From: JBHJGO01 sp050331715
GTDB lineage: Bacteria; Cyanobacteriota; Cyanobacteriia; Cyanobacteriales; Microcoleaceae
Assembly (NCBI GenBank): GCA_050331715.1
Contig: JBHJGO010000124.1
Location: 1-64,000, forward strand
Length of the DNA stretch: 64,000 nucleotides
Direction of reading: 5' to 3'
A model generated the notes under the pieces. It made no database searches and was not told where the DNA came from. It saw only the letters and a program-made list of their open reading frames with translations. The translations under genes and the position numbers were made by a program. This document shows, piece after piece, positions 25,630-34,725 of this stretch (positions are counted from its first letter, which is position 1; the number at the start of each line of letters is the position of its first letter).

Positions 25630-25820
25630 TCTGGCGACACGGTTAGGGACAAGATGATCGATAGACCCACCAAACTTGGCAATCTGTTTCACAATACTAC
25701 TTGACAGGACACTATTCTCGTTAGAAGCTGCCAAGAAAACTGTCTCGATTGTATCAGACAGCGTTTTATTCGTGTAAACCATTTGCAATTCCATTTCAAA
25801 ACCAGGAAGCATTCTCAATT
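25630..25820 (-). pseudogene. Decayed duplicate of the coaD 3' end
   Basis: On the minus strand this reads FEMELQMVYTNKTLSDTIET, VFLAASNENSVLSSSIVKQI and AKFGGSIDHLVPNRVAREIY. It parallels the last ~75 residues of CoaD encoded at 25920-26110 (…QMAHTNKTLSDT…, …AKFGGSIDHLVPEHVARDIY). DNA identity is roughly 85% by eye. It has no start region and runs into the upstream end of the DivIVA-like gene. It probably arose by a partial tandem duplication of coaD. Confidence 0.85.
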
Positions 25821-25892
25821 CCCCTGAAAAGTTGAACACCTGGTACTGGCTGAGTGTTTAGGGATTGTCCGCCAAAGGTTTTTGGATTTCAA

Positions 25893-26378
25893 CTAAAGAG
25901 GACTCTTCGTATAGCACTTGTATATGTCTCTGGCAACGTGCTCAGGGACGAGATGATCAATAGACCCACCGAACTTAGCAATCTCCTTCACCACACTACT
26001 TGATAGGAAACTATACTCGTTAGAAGCTGCTAAGAAAACTGTCTCGATTGTATCAGACAGCGTTTTATTCGTGTGGGCCATTTGCAGTTCCATTTCAAAA
26101 TCGGAAAGCACCCGTAATCCCCGCAGGAGAACCTGAGCCTCTCTAATCTTGGCGTATTCTACGGTTAATCCCTCGAAGCTCGCAATCTCCAGGTTATGAA
26201 GGTGTTGAGTTGATAAACGAATTTGATTTAATCGCTTTTCAACCGTGAATAGAGGGACTTTATTTGGATTGCCTAAAACAGCAACAATAACCTTCTCAAA
26301 TAAGTGACATCCTCGCTCAATAATATCCACATGACCCAACGTGATCGGATCGAAGCTTCCAGGGTAAATGGCAATCAC
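25893..26378 (-). CDS. coaD: Phosphopantetheine adenylyltransferase
   Basis: Penultimate step of coenzyme A synthesis: 4'-phosphopantetheine plus ATP gives dephospho-CoA. The 161-aa protein begins MIAIYPGSFDPITLGHVDII, with the nucleotidyltransferase TxGH motif TLGH at residues 13-16 and VAVLGNPNKVPLFTVEKR. The ISSS-like late motif reads EYSFLSSSVVKEIAKFGG. Full length. Neighbour of the DivIVA-like gene, a common cyanobacterial arrangement; the intervening 3'-end duplicate is unusual. Confidence 0.95.
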   Translation of the reverse strand: MIAIYPGSFDPITLGHVDIIERGCHLFEKVIVAVLGNPNKVPLFTVEKRLNQIRLSTQHLHNLEIASFEGLTVEYAKIREAQVLLRGLRVLSDFEMELQMAHTNKTLSDTIETVFLAASNEYSFLSSSVVKEIAKFGGSIDHLVPEHVARDIYKCYTKSPL

Positions 26379-26499
26379 AGCGAAACTAATGTCAGAGTCT
26401 TCGAAAGATTATATGCTATTTTTAGCTGCATAATGTTTCCTGAAACCAGCCTATAAAGGTCGTAGAGTCTAAAACCAAGCTAAAGGGAGTTTTACACCG

Positions 26500-27312
26500 A
26501 TGCAAAGAAACAGGAACAGGTTGCGGTCGATCCGACTTGGCTTTGCGGTGTTCTTGTCAATCACGATGGGAGCTCCTGTATCGCATCAGCCTGTGTTGTC
26601 GCAAGCAACTCCAAGCAATCCAGAGTCATCGTTAGAATTTAGAGCTCCTGATCTGACAGGCAGGGGTCGCCCTGGGGAACGTAGAGGAGCCGCAAGTCGG
26701 GGGCCATGTCCGATTGATCCACAGGATCTTTATGCTCTGGTTCCCCCTGAAAGCCAGGGCAAGACGATCAGTGGCTATCCAACCTTTTGGTTCCGGATCG
26801 ATTATCCTTCAAACCGGTATCACTCTGTTCGCTTTCAGCTTAGACGGGTTTTGCGAGAAAACCGGGTAGCAGAACTGGTTTATGAGAAGACTCTACCTGC
26901 CAGTGAGATCCCCCAGGGCATCGTGAGTCTTTCACTGCCGGAAACTGTTCGACAATTGGATGCCCAGCCCACCTACTACGAGTGGTCATTCAGTGTTTAC
27001 TGTAACGTTCCACCTGAGACAGATGAGATTGGCCAGCAGCCCAAGGCCATGGTCTTTGGTTCAATTGTGCGAGTTAAGCCCGAATCTGAGTTGCAGCAGG
27101 CGCTTCAGGCAGCCTCTACAGAACGCGATCGCGCCTTAGTTTATGCTCAATATGGTTTGTGGTACGACAGCCTTACAACCCTGGGTCAGCTCCATCAAGC
27201 CGATCCTGAGCAAGCCGATCTCACCCTGGATTGGCAAGCATTACTGACTCAGGCTGATTTAAAGGAAATTGTCGCAGAACCGATCACAGATTGCTGTCAG
27301 GAGTCACGGTAA
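26500..27312 (+). CDS. DUF928 family exported protein
   Basis: The 270-aa product has a signal peptide (MQRNRNRLRSIRLGFAVFLS … PVLSQA, cleavage about residue 36). A beta-rich domain follows with DLTGRGRPGERRGAASRGPC, LYALVPPESQGKTISGYPTF, WFRIDYP and YYEWSFSVYC, the usual DUF928 landmarks. The C-terminal ~90 residues are helical (ALQAASTERDRALVYAQYGL). Periplasmic; function unknown. DUF928 genes are often near CHASE2 or TPR signalling genes, but here it stands beside cysS. Confidence 0.85.
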   Translation: MQRNRNRLRSIRLGFAVFLSITMGAPVSHQPVLSQATPSNPESSLEFRAPDLTGRGRPGERRGAASRGPCPIDPQDLYALVPPESQGKTISGYPTFWFRIDYPSNRYHSVRFQLRRVLRENRVAELVYEKTLPASEIPQGIVSLSLPETVRQLDAQPTYYEWSFSVYCNVPPETDEIGQQPKAMVFGSIVRVKPESELQQALQAASTERDRALVYAQYGLWYDSLTTLGQLHQADPEQADLTLDWQALLTQADLKEIVAEPITDCCQESR

Positions 27313-27422
27313 GATTAAGTATTAGGCAAAGCATCCGTGATTCACCCATGTGATTAAAAATCTACAACACTCAAACCCGTCAGAAAGAGGACTTCACCTC
27401 CATCACACCGCAGCAGGTTAGC

Positions 27423-28811
27423 ATGTATTGCTGTGGGGTCACGGTGTACGACTATTGTCATCTGGGTCATGCCCGCTCTTATATTGCCTGGGATGTAGTG
27501 CGGCGATATTTGGAGTGGAGCGGGTATCAAGTCACATTTGTTCAGAATTTCACCGACATCGATGACAAGATCCTGAAACGGGCAAAAGCTGAGGGAACCT
27601 CAATGCAGGCAGTTTCCGAGCGCTACATCGAAGCCTACAAGGAAGACATGGCCCAACTGAATATTCGTGAGGCCGATGCCTATCCCCAGGCCACTCAAGC
27701 CATCCCAGAAATTGTAGCCCTGATTCAATCCTTAATCAATCAGGGCTATGCCTATGCAGTGGGTGGAGATGTTTACTATGCCGTAGAGCGTTTTTCCAGC
27801 TACGGAAAACTTTCAGGACGGTCTCTGGAGCAGATGGAAGCGGGAGCCAGCGGTCGGGTGGATGACGCAGAGCCGAAGAAGCTTCATCCAATGGACTTTG
27901 CCCTGTGGAAAGGCACAAAATCCGAAGAACTGGATGTATATACCCCTTGGAAATCCCCCTGGGGTTCGGGTCGCCCCGGTTGGCACATTGAATGCTCTGC
28001 GATGATCCAGCAGGCATTTGAGCACAACACCATTGATATTCATGCCGGGGGTATGGACTTGGTATTCCCCCACCACGAAAATGAAATCGCCCAATCTGAA
28101 GCTGCAACCCAGTCTCCTCTGGCTCAATATTGGATGCACAATGGTTTTGTGAATATCCAGGGCGTGAAAATGTCCAAGTCCTTGGGGAACTTCACCACCA
28201 TTCGGGATTTCTTGACTCAGGTTGAGCCGATGGTGATTCGGTTGTTTGTGCTGCAAGGCAATTATCGTAAACCCATCGATTTCACCGAAGAGGCCATTAA
28301 CTCTGCCCAGAATAGTTGGACAACTTTGCAGGCGGGACTATTATTCCATACAGAATTTGGAGAAAAGTTGGGATTTCAAGGGAATCCCGTTGATCGCGCT
28401 CAATTGAACTCAGCGGCAATTGAACGGTTCAATACCGCAATGGACGATGATTTCAACACGCCGGGGGCATTGGCCGTTCTGTTTGAACTGGCGAAAACGT
28501 TACAACGCGAAGCAAATCTGTTGACTCACTCTGGCAAGACTGAAACTCCCATTGCAGAAATCCAACAGACCTGGCAAACCCTAACTCAATTGGCAGAGGT
28601 TCTGGGCTTGAAGGCTGACCCGGCAGCAGTGAAAGAGTCCACGGATGACTCTGGCCTAAGTGACGCTGAGATTGAAGATCTGATTCAACAACGTCAAGCC
28701 GCTCGGCAGGCGAAGAACTATGCTGAGGGCGATCGCATTCGTGACGAGTTACAGGCAGCGGGAATCACTCTAATTGACCAACCGGGAGGAAAAACGGCCT
28801 GGCATCGTTAG
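27423..28811 (+). CDS. cysS: Cysteinyl-tRNA synthetase with disrupted N-terminus
   Basis: Charges tRNA-Cys; normally essential. From ATG 27423 (MYCCGVTVYDYCHLGHARSY) 462 aa are encoded. They carry the HIGH-type HLGHARSY, the zinc ligands, and KMSKS (KMSKSLGNF). The normal ~25-residue N-terminus is missing from this frame's start, yet it is encoded upstream: ATG 27348 is followed directly by TGA and then LKIYNTQTRQKEDFTSITPQ QVS in the same frame. Alternatively GTG 27350 ATT AAA with one extra A in AAAAA would give VIKIYNTQTR after a one-base correction. Either way the family N-terminus is blocked on the raw sequence. The downstream body is intact to a TAG stop. Translation from 27423 would lack part of the first Rossmann strand. 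Confidence 0.9.
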   Translation: MYCCGVTVYDYCHLGHARSYIAWDVVRRYLEWSGYQVTFVQNFTDIDDKILKRAKAEGTSMQAVSERYIEAYKEDMAQLNIREADAYPQATQAIPEIVALIQSLINQGYAYAVGGDVYYAVERFSSYGKLSGRSLEQMEAGASGRVDDAEPKKLHPMDFALWKGTKSEELDVYTPWKSPWGSGRPGWHIECSAMIQQAFEHNTIDIHAGGMDLVFPHHENEIAQSEAATQSPLAQYWMHNGFVNIQGVKMSKSLGNFTTIRDFLTQVEPMVIRLFVLQGNYRKPIDFTEEAINSAQNSWTTLQAGLLFHTEFGEKLGFQGNPVDRAQLNSAAIERFNTAMDDDFNTPGALAVLFELAKTLQREANLLTHSGKTETPIAEIQQTWQTLTQLAEVLGLKADPAAVKESTDDSGLSDAEIEDLIQQRQAARQAKNYAEGDRIRDELQAAGITLIDQPGGKTAWHR

Positions 28812-28818
28812 GAACCAG

Positions 28819-29583
28819 TTAAATCATCACCATTTCACCAGATGCATCAGGCGATGTATCCACTGTTGCGGGATTGGGGGGTAAAAAGCTGAAGTCTGAA
28901 ATAGAAATCTGCTCAGACGAAACATTATTCAAAACGCCAACTACTTGACCCGATGACCGGACAGAGATTACTACCCCAACCACAGAAAAGGTTGTGACGG
29001 TCGGGAAGAGATTCTGGACGGAGAGACCTGAAACTGTTAAGAAGTCTAACTCCGCGAAGGAATCAACTCCCGTCACCAGTATCTGATCGGCTCCAGGTAC
29101 AAAGTCTTCAATCAGGGCTGCATTTAATAGGCCCTGATCACCAATGATGAATCGATCATTTCCTGGCCCCCCAATGAGGAAATCTGATCCCTTATCGCCG
29201 GAGAGAATATCGTCTCCCAAGTCTCCAAACAAGGTGTCGTTGCCCTGACCCCCATAGGCTTCATCATTGGCAGCTCCGCCGTTGATTTGATCGGCTCCAG
29301 AGTTACCGAAGAGAAAGTCAATCCCGTTCAGACCATTGATGAAGTCTCGGTTTTCATTGCCGGAGATTGAATCGTCGCCAGCCCCACCAAATAGGGTGTC
29401 ACCTCCCGCCAGACCAGAAAGATTAAAGTTGAATGGTTCAATATTCGGGTCAACTTGAATGAAGTCCGCCGCCGTCGTGCCTGAAAATGCACCCTCGCTA
29501 TCGGCATCCGGCGGTGTGATTGTAATAATCGGGGCTCCGAGAATTTGTTCAGGGTTGGCAGACAAAAGATCACTGGAAGTCAT
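28819..29583 (-). CDS. RTX/hemolysin-type calcium-binding repeat protein
   Basis: A 254-aa acidic protein. Residues ~55-150 hold about seven nonapeptide GGxGxDxLx-type repeats (LAGGDTLFGGAGDDSISG, GGQGNDTLFGDLGDDILSG). These fold into a Ca2+-binding beta-roll. A beta-rich C-terminal domain (RFIIGDQGLLNAALIEDF) follows, and there is no N-terminal signal peptide, fitting type I secretion. It is a small, adhesin- or S-layer-like surface protein. It ends 8 bp from the cysS end (convergent). Confidence 0.82.
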   Translation of the reverse strand: MTSSDLLSANPEQILGAPIITITPPDADSEGAFSGTTAADFIQVDPNIEPFNFNLSGLAGGDTLFGGAGDDSISGNENRDFINGLNGIDFLFGNSGADQINGGAANDEAYGGQGNDTLFGDLGDDILSGDKGSDFLIGGPGNDRFIIGDQGLLNAALIEDFVPGADQILVTGVDSFAELDFLTVSGLSVQNLFPTVTTFSVVGVVISVRSSGQVVGVLNNVSSEQISISDFSFLPPNPATVDTSPDASGEMVMI

Positions 29584-29629
29584 GGGGAGTTGACTGTAAT
29601 AGAGAGACTAAGATGGAGATACTACGAGT

Positions 29630-30532
29630 TTACGGTGATTTTAGGGAATTTGACGCATCAAAACTTAAAATTCCTCGATCTGCGTCTAGGGTGACAGTAA
29701 CGCCAACTGGAAGCATCATATTTGGGCCATCGTGACCGAAGGGGAGATCAGAAACCACCGGGATGCCTAAATCTCCAAGGCGATCGCGCAACACTTCTTC
29801 CAACGTAAAGCTATCGGAACTAAAACTCCGCTGCCACTGACTGAACCGACCAAGAGCAATCCCCCTAATCCGGTCAAATAGGCCCAACATTCGCCATTGC
29901 GTCAGCATGCGGTCGATGCGATAGGGTTCCTCATTCACATCTTCGAAGGCCAAGATTGCTCCTGTGACATCAGGTTGATAGGGCGTTCCTAGTAAATGGG
30001 TAGCGACGGTTAAATTTCCCGGCAGCAACCAACCCTGAGCCTGACCAACTCCCCATCCCTGACCTTGTAAAGGGTCTAAGTATCCAGTTTCTAGCCACTT
30101 GAATAGCCGTTGGAGGGATTCTGTGGGTTCTTGGGCCAAAGTTGTTAACACCGGGCCATGAACGCCAATACTCTGGTGGCGTAACCCCCAGAGCAGAGCA
30201 GTGATATCTGAAAAGCCAATCAAAAATTTACGATGGGAAATCGGGGGCAGAGTACCTAATCCTTCCAAAACACGCGCTGCCCCATAACCCCCACGCGCAC
30301 AGAGAACTCCCTGACAGTCTGGATCCGCCAGGGCCATAAGTAACTGTTGCTGCCGTTCACTATCCTTGCCTGCCAGGTAACCCCAACGGGAGTCAACTCC
30401 AAATCCTAAATCCAGACTGTAACCCTGTGATTTCCAAATTTCCAAACCCTGTTGAAAGATGTCCAGATTTTTCAGTGCTCCACTCGGCGCAACCACGCTC
30501 AAACGATCACCGGGTTTTAGCCAATCAGTCAT
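29630..30532 (-). CDS. LD-carboxypeptidase (S66 family)
   Basis: Cytoplasmic enzyme removing the terminal D-alanine from murein tetrapeptides during peptidoglycan recycling. ATG 30532 (MTDWLKPGDRLSVVAPSGAL) gives ~300 aa. Family motifs are CARGGYGAARVLEGL (nucleophile-region GGYG), KFLIGFSDITALLWGL with the catalytic Ser, and FEDVNEEPYRIDRMLTQWR. A late GHDGPNMMLPVGVTVTLD carries the His. It starts 14 bp after the stop of the wzc gene, so it is probably co-transcribed with it. Confidence 0.9.
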   Translation of the reverse strand: MTDWLKPGDRLSVVAPSGALKNLDIFQQGLEIWKSQGYSLDLGFGVDSRWGYLAGKDSERQQQLLMALADPDCQGVLCARGGYGAARVLEGLGTLPPISHRKFLIGFSDITALLWGLRHQSIGVHGPVLTTLAQEPTESLQRLFKWLETGYLDPLQGQGWGVGQAQGWLLPGNLTVATHLLGTPYQPDVTGAILAFEDVNEEPYRIDRMLTQWRMLGLFDRIRGIALGRFSQWQRSFSSDSFTLEEVLRDRLGDLGIPVVSDLPFGHDGPNMMLPVGVTVTLDADRGILSFDASNSLKSP

Positions 30533-30546
30533 TATGCCTGTACAAC

Positions 30547-32847
30547 TCAAGATTTACGAAATCGTCCCAACAAAGATTTATTTGGTTTTTTCTGTCCCAC
30601 TTCAGCAGCCACCTGCCCATTACTGGGAGTGTCATGACTATCATCGTTGCCAGGACTGGGTCTCCAAGGAGATTCCTGAGTGTAATAGTTGTAGTCGTAG
30701 AGATTCTGGGAGACATTTTGAGCGCGATTAGCGACAACTCCCAAAAGTGGCACTCTAAAATTAGGATGCTGTTGCAGGTCGCCCATGACGTTCTCCAGAA
30801 TAGAACGCTTTACAGTTCCTAAACCTGCAGTTAAAACAACTCCGTTCGTTTCGGCCGCAAGGAGATAGGTATCGGCTAGACCCGATAGAGGGGCAGAATC
30901 ATAAATCACCAGATCGAAGGTTTCCTGGAGTTTATCCATGACCTCAGCCATTTTTTGAGATGACAAGATTCTCACGGGATCCGGGGGAGCCAGGCCCGCT
31001 GTCAAAATAAACAAATGAGTATTGCTACTAGATTGTTGGATCACATGATTAAAATCGGTGTCTGCCAGTACCACATCCGTCAACCCCATGCCATTTGTCA
31101 GACCCATTTGCTGATGAATGCTGGGACTTCGCAGATCGGCATCAACCAGCAAAACCCGCCGTCCCTGGTCGGCTGCTGCTTGGGCTAGATAGGTTGCAAT
31201 GGTTGTTTTTCCCTCCAGTGGCATCGCTGAGGTCACGGTCAAAGAGCGGATTGCTGCATCAGGACTCAGCAACCGAATATTGGTGTAGAGCGAACGAAAG
31301 GCTTCATAGAATGCTGGTGACAACTTGGACTTGGACAGGGGGGAAGAACTGCTCAGTATTGAGTCGAATGTTGTCTCCCGACTCTCTTGGTACAAGTTTT
31401 CTAGAGCAGGTCTGTGATCCAAAGCGGCTGACTCCAGATTCTTATTCCAGGGAATAATCCCCAACAGCGGGAGTCGGGTTAGTTCCTTCAAGTCCTTGGG
31501 AGTGTAGAGATTGTTACTCAGCTTATCAAATAGCAGGGCTGCTCCAGTACCCAACAGGAGGCCCAGAACTGAGCCGAGGACAAGATTTTTCTTCGCACTC
31601 GCAGCAGCAGGTTTTGGAGTGCCTGTGGGCGTGATCAATTGCCAGGGTGTTTCCTGCTGAGCAATATCAATCTTAAAGGCTTCCCGCCGAGACAAAAACT
31701 GCTCCAAATTTTTGGTTGTAATTCCCAGTTCCCGCTGAATATCGCTGTATTCACGACTCACAACCGACAGTTGTTTGACTTCCTGATTCAGCTCTACCAC
31801 GGTCTCATCTAGAATCTGGTTCCGGGCCTCTAGTTCTCGAATTTGGGTGGCCAGGTTGCGCACCACCTGATTCCCCTCTTCACGCAGTAGTGGCAGCAGG
31901 CGTTCTCGTTGTTCCTGCTAAATTGTTAGTTCAGGGCTGCGTTCTAGATAGAGAACAGATTCCTGGGCAATTTGTTGATCGAGGGTTCGCAGTTGAGTCA
32001 GTAAATCCTGATAGCGAGGGCTTTCGAGTAAGATTGAACTGGATGCAACTTCTGTCGGAGCATTTTCCAGTTCCCGTTGCAGAGCCGCGTAGAGTGAGCG
32101 AGCTTCATTCAGTTGCAAGTCAAGCTCCAATCGCTGCTGCTCAACGCTGCTCACCTGAGTTGAGAGGGTTGTGCCTTTGCTATCGGGATCCACGAGATTA
32201 TACTTCTGTCGCAGTTCTTGCAATCGCAGTTGTTGCTCATCAACCCTCGCCTTTAACTGGGGAATCTGCTCATTCACAAACTTGATCCCCTTAAGAATAT
32301 CAGCTTGGCGCGCTTCCAAACTGTAGTCCAGATAGGCAGCCTCCAACTGATTGAGGACATCCATCGTGAATTCTCTTTTTGGGCTTTGATAGCTAACGGT
32401 AAGCAGGTTATCAGCTGAGGACTTAATCGTCAGGTTGCTGACGATCTCACCATAGGTGACTCCGGGATACTTGTTGCTCAGTTCTTCAAGAACAGGATCA
32501 ATTACCGTTGGACTCTTGAGCAATTTGAGTTTGACCGCATCGACTTCAACGGCGACAATTTCCTCTTGGCCACTCAGGGTTTCAGGATTGACGGCGGAGA
32601 TCACCTGGGTTTCCACCGTGACCGGCTCAGTCAGAATTTCAAACCCGGCGGTATAAATGGGTGTATCCGTGAGGGCTTTATAGACGGCTGCCCCGGAAAC
32701 AACGGTTGTCACACCGATAATTAACAGGGCTCGACGACGTAGGGTTGCCAGAACTTGACCCAGATCTAAACCTCCCTCGTCATCATCTCCATAACCTGGA
32801 GCATAAGCCGAGAGATGTCGGGGTGAATTGGGTTCAGCCTGAGTCAT
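30547..32847 (-). pseudogene. Wzz/Wzc-type BY-kinase (exopolysaccharide chain-length regulator) split by TAG
   Basis: A 766-codon frame encodes a polysaccharide co-polymerase with a C-terminal tyrosine autokinase. An N-terminal cytoplasmic part (LDLGQVLATLRRRAL) is followed by a membrane span (LIIGVTTVVSGAAVYKAL) and a long periplasmic coiled coil. The second span is near LVLGSVLGLLLGTGAALLF. The kinase has Walker A' AMPLEGKTTIATYLAQ and Walker A VLLVDADLRSPS, then Walker B VIYDSAPL. A TAG at 31918-31920 interrupts it in the periplasmic coiled coil (SPELTI-stop-QEQRERLLPLLREEG). The frame is identical on both sides (32847 to 31866 differ by a multiple of three). As split products, 309 aa lack the kinase and the second part (439 aa from GTG 31866) lacks the first span. 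The Tyr-rich tail is intact (YDYNYY). Orphan: no glycosyltransferase nearby. Confidence 0.87.
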
Positions 32848-33093
32848 GACTGCTATCGCTATGTGTATGCTTTCCCTGGGAATGAATTAAGACTGCCTGT
32901 TTTGGGCAAGTTTCCCCCTCAAACCATAAAACGTGTCGATCAATGGTGAGAACTACTGACAGCTCTACTCCCGATTCTTCATTTCCTCACCTCAATTATA
33001 ATGCCTCATCCACCGCAACTCCCAATATGGGACGTTGCAACTGCTACAGAGTCTTGTAAGCTTTGATAGTTGAATGATAGGAAGGAGCTAACC

Positions 33094-34437
33094 CTACAAC
33101 TGACTCCGAGTATAGCGAGTGGCTCGCAACAGGTCTTGGGTTTCTGCGTAAACCGTTGTTCCCGCCGCAACACCTTCTAGCTTGTCAATTACCTGACCCA
33201 ATCGATATCTGAGGGAGCGGAGACTCGGATCTTTAGAGTGGGCTAGCTTTCGCCATTCTTGAATCATCTGTTTTGCCTGCTTCAAGATTTCAACCGAATT
33301 CTGTTCCTCCTGACGTCGGGTTTGAAGCACCTCCAGGTTTGAGCGATATTCCTGCAACTTGGCCTGAATCGTTGAATAATTTGGATCGTCTTCAGGAATT
33401 ACATCTGATACCTGTTCTAACTGCTGAATTGCAGCTTGCCAGAACCCAATCGCCTTATCCCACTGAGCCACTGGATGGGGAGGGCTTTGAGCAGCGCCAG
33501 CGGCCTTGGCTGCATACTGCTGGGCGATCGCCAGAATCAAGCCCGTCTGCTGAGACTGAACAATGTCTTGAACCTCGGTTTGGAGTTGTTGGTTCGCCGT
33601 CTGAAATTGCTGCTGGGCAGCCTGACCTGCGATGGATTGAGGTGGAACTTGCTTCAACTGTTCCAGGGCAGTCTGCCAGGAAATGAAGGCCGTTTTCCGT
33701 GTGACAGATGGGTCTGGTTGCTGATATTGCTGCTGTGCCTTCTCTAGGGCGGCTTGAGCTTGGTTGAGTTTAGATTGTGCCTCTTTTTCCTGGGAAATTT
33801 TAGCCTGCAGCTTTTGGAGTTGACTTTGAGCCGCTTCGTATTCTTGAACTGTAAAATCCCAGCGACATTGGACAATTGAACAGTATTGGTCGGGCCGACG
33901 TCCCAGGAATCTTTTGGGGAGCTTGTCTAGAGAGGCTTTTGCAGCCTTTAGTTTGACTTCGCTGTCACTAATTACCCGCTCATCTTTAGCTGCTAGCAGT
34001 TGTTGCTCAATCTGGATCAGGGATTGGGCCGCCTTACTGTACAGGCGATCTGTAGTTAAGTAACTGGGTAACAGCAAAAGTGGCGCGTTCTGATGGGTAA
34101 AATTTTGTACCAGCGGAATCGGTAAATTCACTAACCAGACTAATCCTCCGATGCCGCATAGGATAGTACCCCCCCATAGAACTTGGCCCAAAACTTTGCC
34201 AGAACGGTTGATCCGGGCAATCCGCTGCAAAACGCCCTGATCAAAATCAGGGAATTGATCATTGACCACTTCTCGCAGTTCGTCAAAGGATAATGGGTCA
34301 CCCGATTGCAATCTCAACTGCTCCAGGCGTTGCATGACGATTTTTCGCCCGACTTCACTGACAAAATCATCCTGACCATACTGACTGACTTCGGTACTCA
34401 GAACCCTAAAAGCGCGATTCTGTAATCGTCGCATCAA
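33094..34437 (-). CDS. Coiled-coil membrane protein, cyanobacterial, function unknown
   Basis: The 447-aa product has a soluble N-terminal ~75 residues (RLEQLRLQSGDPLSFDELRE), one membrane span near residues 88-106 (WGGTILCGIGGLVWLV), and a long Gln/Ala-rich periplasmic coiled coil. The coil is interrupted by a CSIVQCRW Cys pair, possibly a disulfide. No enzyme motif. The coding strand has two start ATGs (34437, 34434). It probably belongs to the cyanobacterial 'DUF' scaffold proteins; function not known. Downstream of nothing in the same direction except wzc, 246 bp further. Confidence 0.65.
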   Translation of the reverse strand: MMRRLQNRAFRVLSTEVSQYGQDDFVSEVGRKIVMQRLEQLRLQSGDPLSFDELREVVNDQFPDFDQGVLQRIARINRSGKVLGQVLWGGTILCGIGGLVWLVNLPIPLVQNFTHQNAPLLLLPSYLTTDRLYSKAAQSLIQIEQQLLAAKDERVISDSEVKLKAAKASLDKLPKRFLGRRPDQYCSIVQCRWDFTVQEYEAAQSQLQKLQAKISQEKEAQSKLNQAQAALEKAQQQYQQPDPSVTRKTAFISWQTALEQLKQVPPQSIAGQAAQQQFQTANQQLQTEVQDIVQSQQTGLILAIAQQYAAKAAGAAQSPPHPVAQWDKAIGFWQAAIQQLEQVSDVIPEDDPNYSTIQAKLQEYRSNLEVLQTRRQEEQNSVEILKQAKQMIQEWRKLAHSKDPSLRSLRYRLGQVIDKLEGVAAGTTVYAETQDLLRATRYTRSQL

Positions 34438-34725
34438 TTCCTCCTCCAGAGGTTACCTAAACTCCTCAGGAATACATCCCCATCAAACAGACATCATATC
34501 CGTAAGAAATTGTACATAACCATTGGTCAAAGTTCAGAATCAGCAGAAAAATCTCAGAATTTAGCATCCTCTACTCCAGGGGCAGAGAAATGATAGGCAT
34601 TACCCCGTCATGCTTCAGTCTCAACCAACAACAAAAATTTGAGGGGGGAGAGATAGCATCTGGTCAAGTTTAGGGGAATAATAATTAGAGGGTAATTCTA
34701 TAGCGTAGGGGATGACTCCTGAATA

